Shown: positions 5,300-5,965 of the stretch, piece after piece
Layout: the number at the start of each line of letters is the position of its first letter
Numbering within the stretch: the first letter of the stretch is position 1
NCBI GenBank assembly: GCA_958415245.1
Contig: CATYYP010000118.1
Span: forward strand, 1-5,965
Length of the DNA: 5,965 nucleotides
Reading direction: 5' to 3'
Source: Schaalia odontolytica
GTDB lineage: Bacteria > Actinomycetota > Actinomycetes > Actinomycetales > Actinomycetaceae
Position numbers and translations under genes: made by a program
Notes under the pieces: model-generated
Told to the model about the DNA's origin: nothing
The model's database searches: none
What the model saw: the letters and a program-made list of their open reading frames with translations, nothing else

Positions 5300-5965
5300 A
5301 TGACTCGCAGTGAAGATGCCCTGGAAACCGCAACCTCTGATGCCTCGCTGGCCCGCTCGAAGGCCCGCAGCGCCGAGATCGACCTGGCGATCGACCAGGA
5401 CCCCTCGCGTTTCCGCATCCTCACGGGTGACCGCCCGACCGGCCACCTGCACCTTGGGCACTACTTCGGTACGCTGCGTAACCGCGTGCTCCTGCAGAAC
5501 CGCGGAGTTGAGACCTGGGTCCTGGTCGCCGACTACCAGGTGATCACCGACCGCGATGGCGTGGGCCCGATCCGTGAGCGCGTCCTCGGCCTCGTCGCCG
5601 ATTACCTGGCCGCGGGTATTGACCCTGAGCGCTCCACGATCTTCAACCACTCGGCGGTTCCGGCCCTCAACCAGCTGATGCTGCCCTTCCTCTCCCTGGT
5701 CACCGAGTCGGAGTTGCACCGGAACCCGACCGTGAAGGCCGAGCTGGAGGCGACCGAGGGCCGCGCGATGACGGGCCTCATGCTGACCTACCCGGTCCAC
5801 CAGGCCGCCGACATTCTCTTCTGCAAGGCGAACATCGTGCCCGTGGGCCAGGACCAGCTCCCCCACCTGGAGCAGGCTCGCCTGATCGCCCAGCGCTTCG
5901 ACAAGCGCTACGGTCGTGCGACGCCCGAACGCCCCGTGTTCCCCCGCCCCGAGGCTCTTCTGTCG
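5300..5965 (+). CDS. trpS: Tryptophanyl-tRNA synthetase, TrpRS II-like, C-terminus cut by window edge
   Basis: Class I aminoacyl-tRNA synthetase charging tRNA-Trp with tryptophan using ATP; cytoplasmic homodimer in known members. The first 222 of probably ~360 residues are visible. After a charged N-terminal extension (1-37) the Rossmann core begins: TGDRPTGHLHLGH (42-54, with HLGH as the HIGH signature), VADYQVITD (76-84), AGIDPERSTIF (105-115), RNPTVKAE (141-148), LTYPVHQAADIL (162-173, Asp171 aligning with the indole-binding Asp of bacterial TrpRS), VPVGQDQLPHLEQARLIAQR (180-199). The KMSKS loop lies beyond the edge. TGDRPTG, the NPTVKAE segment and HQAAD (not LMAAD) match the TrpRS II type of Deinococcus and the auxiliary Streptomyces enzymes rather than the common TrpRS. 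Tyrosyl-tRNA synthetase is excluded by the IVPVGQDQLPHLE region. The ATG at 5300 has an AGGA 7 nt upstream. Whether a second trpS exists in this genome cannot be seen. Confidence 0.94.
   Translation, partial: MTRSEDALETATSDASLARSKARSAEIDLAIDQDPSRFRILTGDRPTGHLHLGHYFGTLRNRVLLQNRGVETWVLVADYQVITDRDGVGPIRERVLGLVADYLAAGIDPERSTIFNHSAVPALNQLMLPFLSLVTESELHRNPTVKAELEATEGRAMTGLMLTYPVHQAADILFCKANIVPVGQDQLPHLEQARLIAQRFDKRYGRATPERPVFPRPEALLS

Noticed and set aside
5294..5866. Minus-strand open frame opposite trpS
   Set aside because: Val/Gly/Arg-rich antisense shadow; the plus strand carries the HIGH-type motif and other TrpRS segments in an uninterrupted frame to the window edge.

Overview
The window comes from a GC-rich actinobacterium. 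The base composition, the GC-ending codons and the style of all five proteins best fit the Actinomycetaceae (Actinomyces/Schaalia-like), but nothing here fixes the genus. No mobile element, CRISPR array, tRNA or rRNA gene is visible. This is a compact core-genome segment, and I found no convincing undescribed multi-gene system. The points worth a second look are regulatory structure in the divergent intergenic region and unusual residues at conserved sites of three enzymes.

Left part (1-2769, minus strand): a tightly packed operon read right to left. etfB (electron transfer flavoprotein beta) is followed after 1 nt by etfA (ETF alpha). etfA overlaps by 4 nt (GTGA) a class V cysteine desulfurase, which runs off the left edge two codons before its expected catalytic Cys. 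ETF beta-alpha plus a cysteine desulfurase is a known actinobacterial neighbourhood (in Mycobacterium tuberculosis: fixA, fixB, iscS, then trmU/mnmA). The next gene to the left may therefore be the tRNA 2-thiouridylase mnmA, but it is outside the window.

Centre (2770-2962): a 193-bp divergent intergenic region carrying the control signals of both units. On the etfB side are an AT-rich -10-like stretch, a 14-bp interrupted palindrome (2812-2825) and a leader hairpin ending 8 nt before the etfB ATG. On the glgX side are a near-perfect palindrome around TTAATTAA (2870-2888), a TATGAT -10-like hexamer, a hairpin where the transcript would begin, and a clear Shine-Dalgarno.

Right part (2963-5965, plus strand): a complete glgX (glycogen debranching enzyme, GH13) with all catalytic residues. 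After a 48-nt gap with no visible terminator comes the first 222 codons of a tryptophanyl-tRNA synthetase, cut by the right edge. This synthetase resembles the auxiliary TrpRS II type (known from Deinococcus and Streptomyces) more than the common bacterial TrpRS.

The genes do not form one pathway. The left operon concerns flavin-based electron transfer and sulfur mobilisation. The right genes concern glycogen breakdown and translation.
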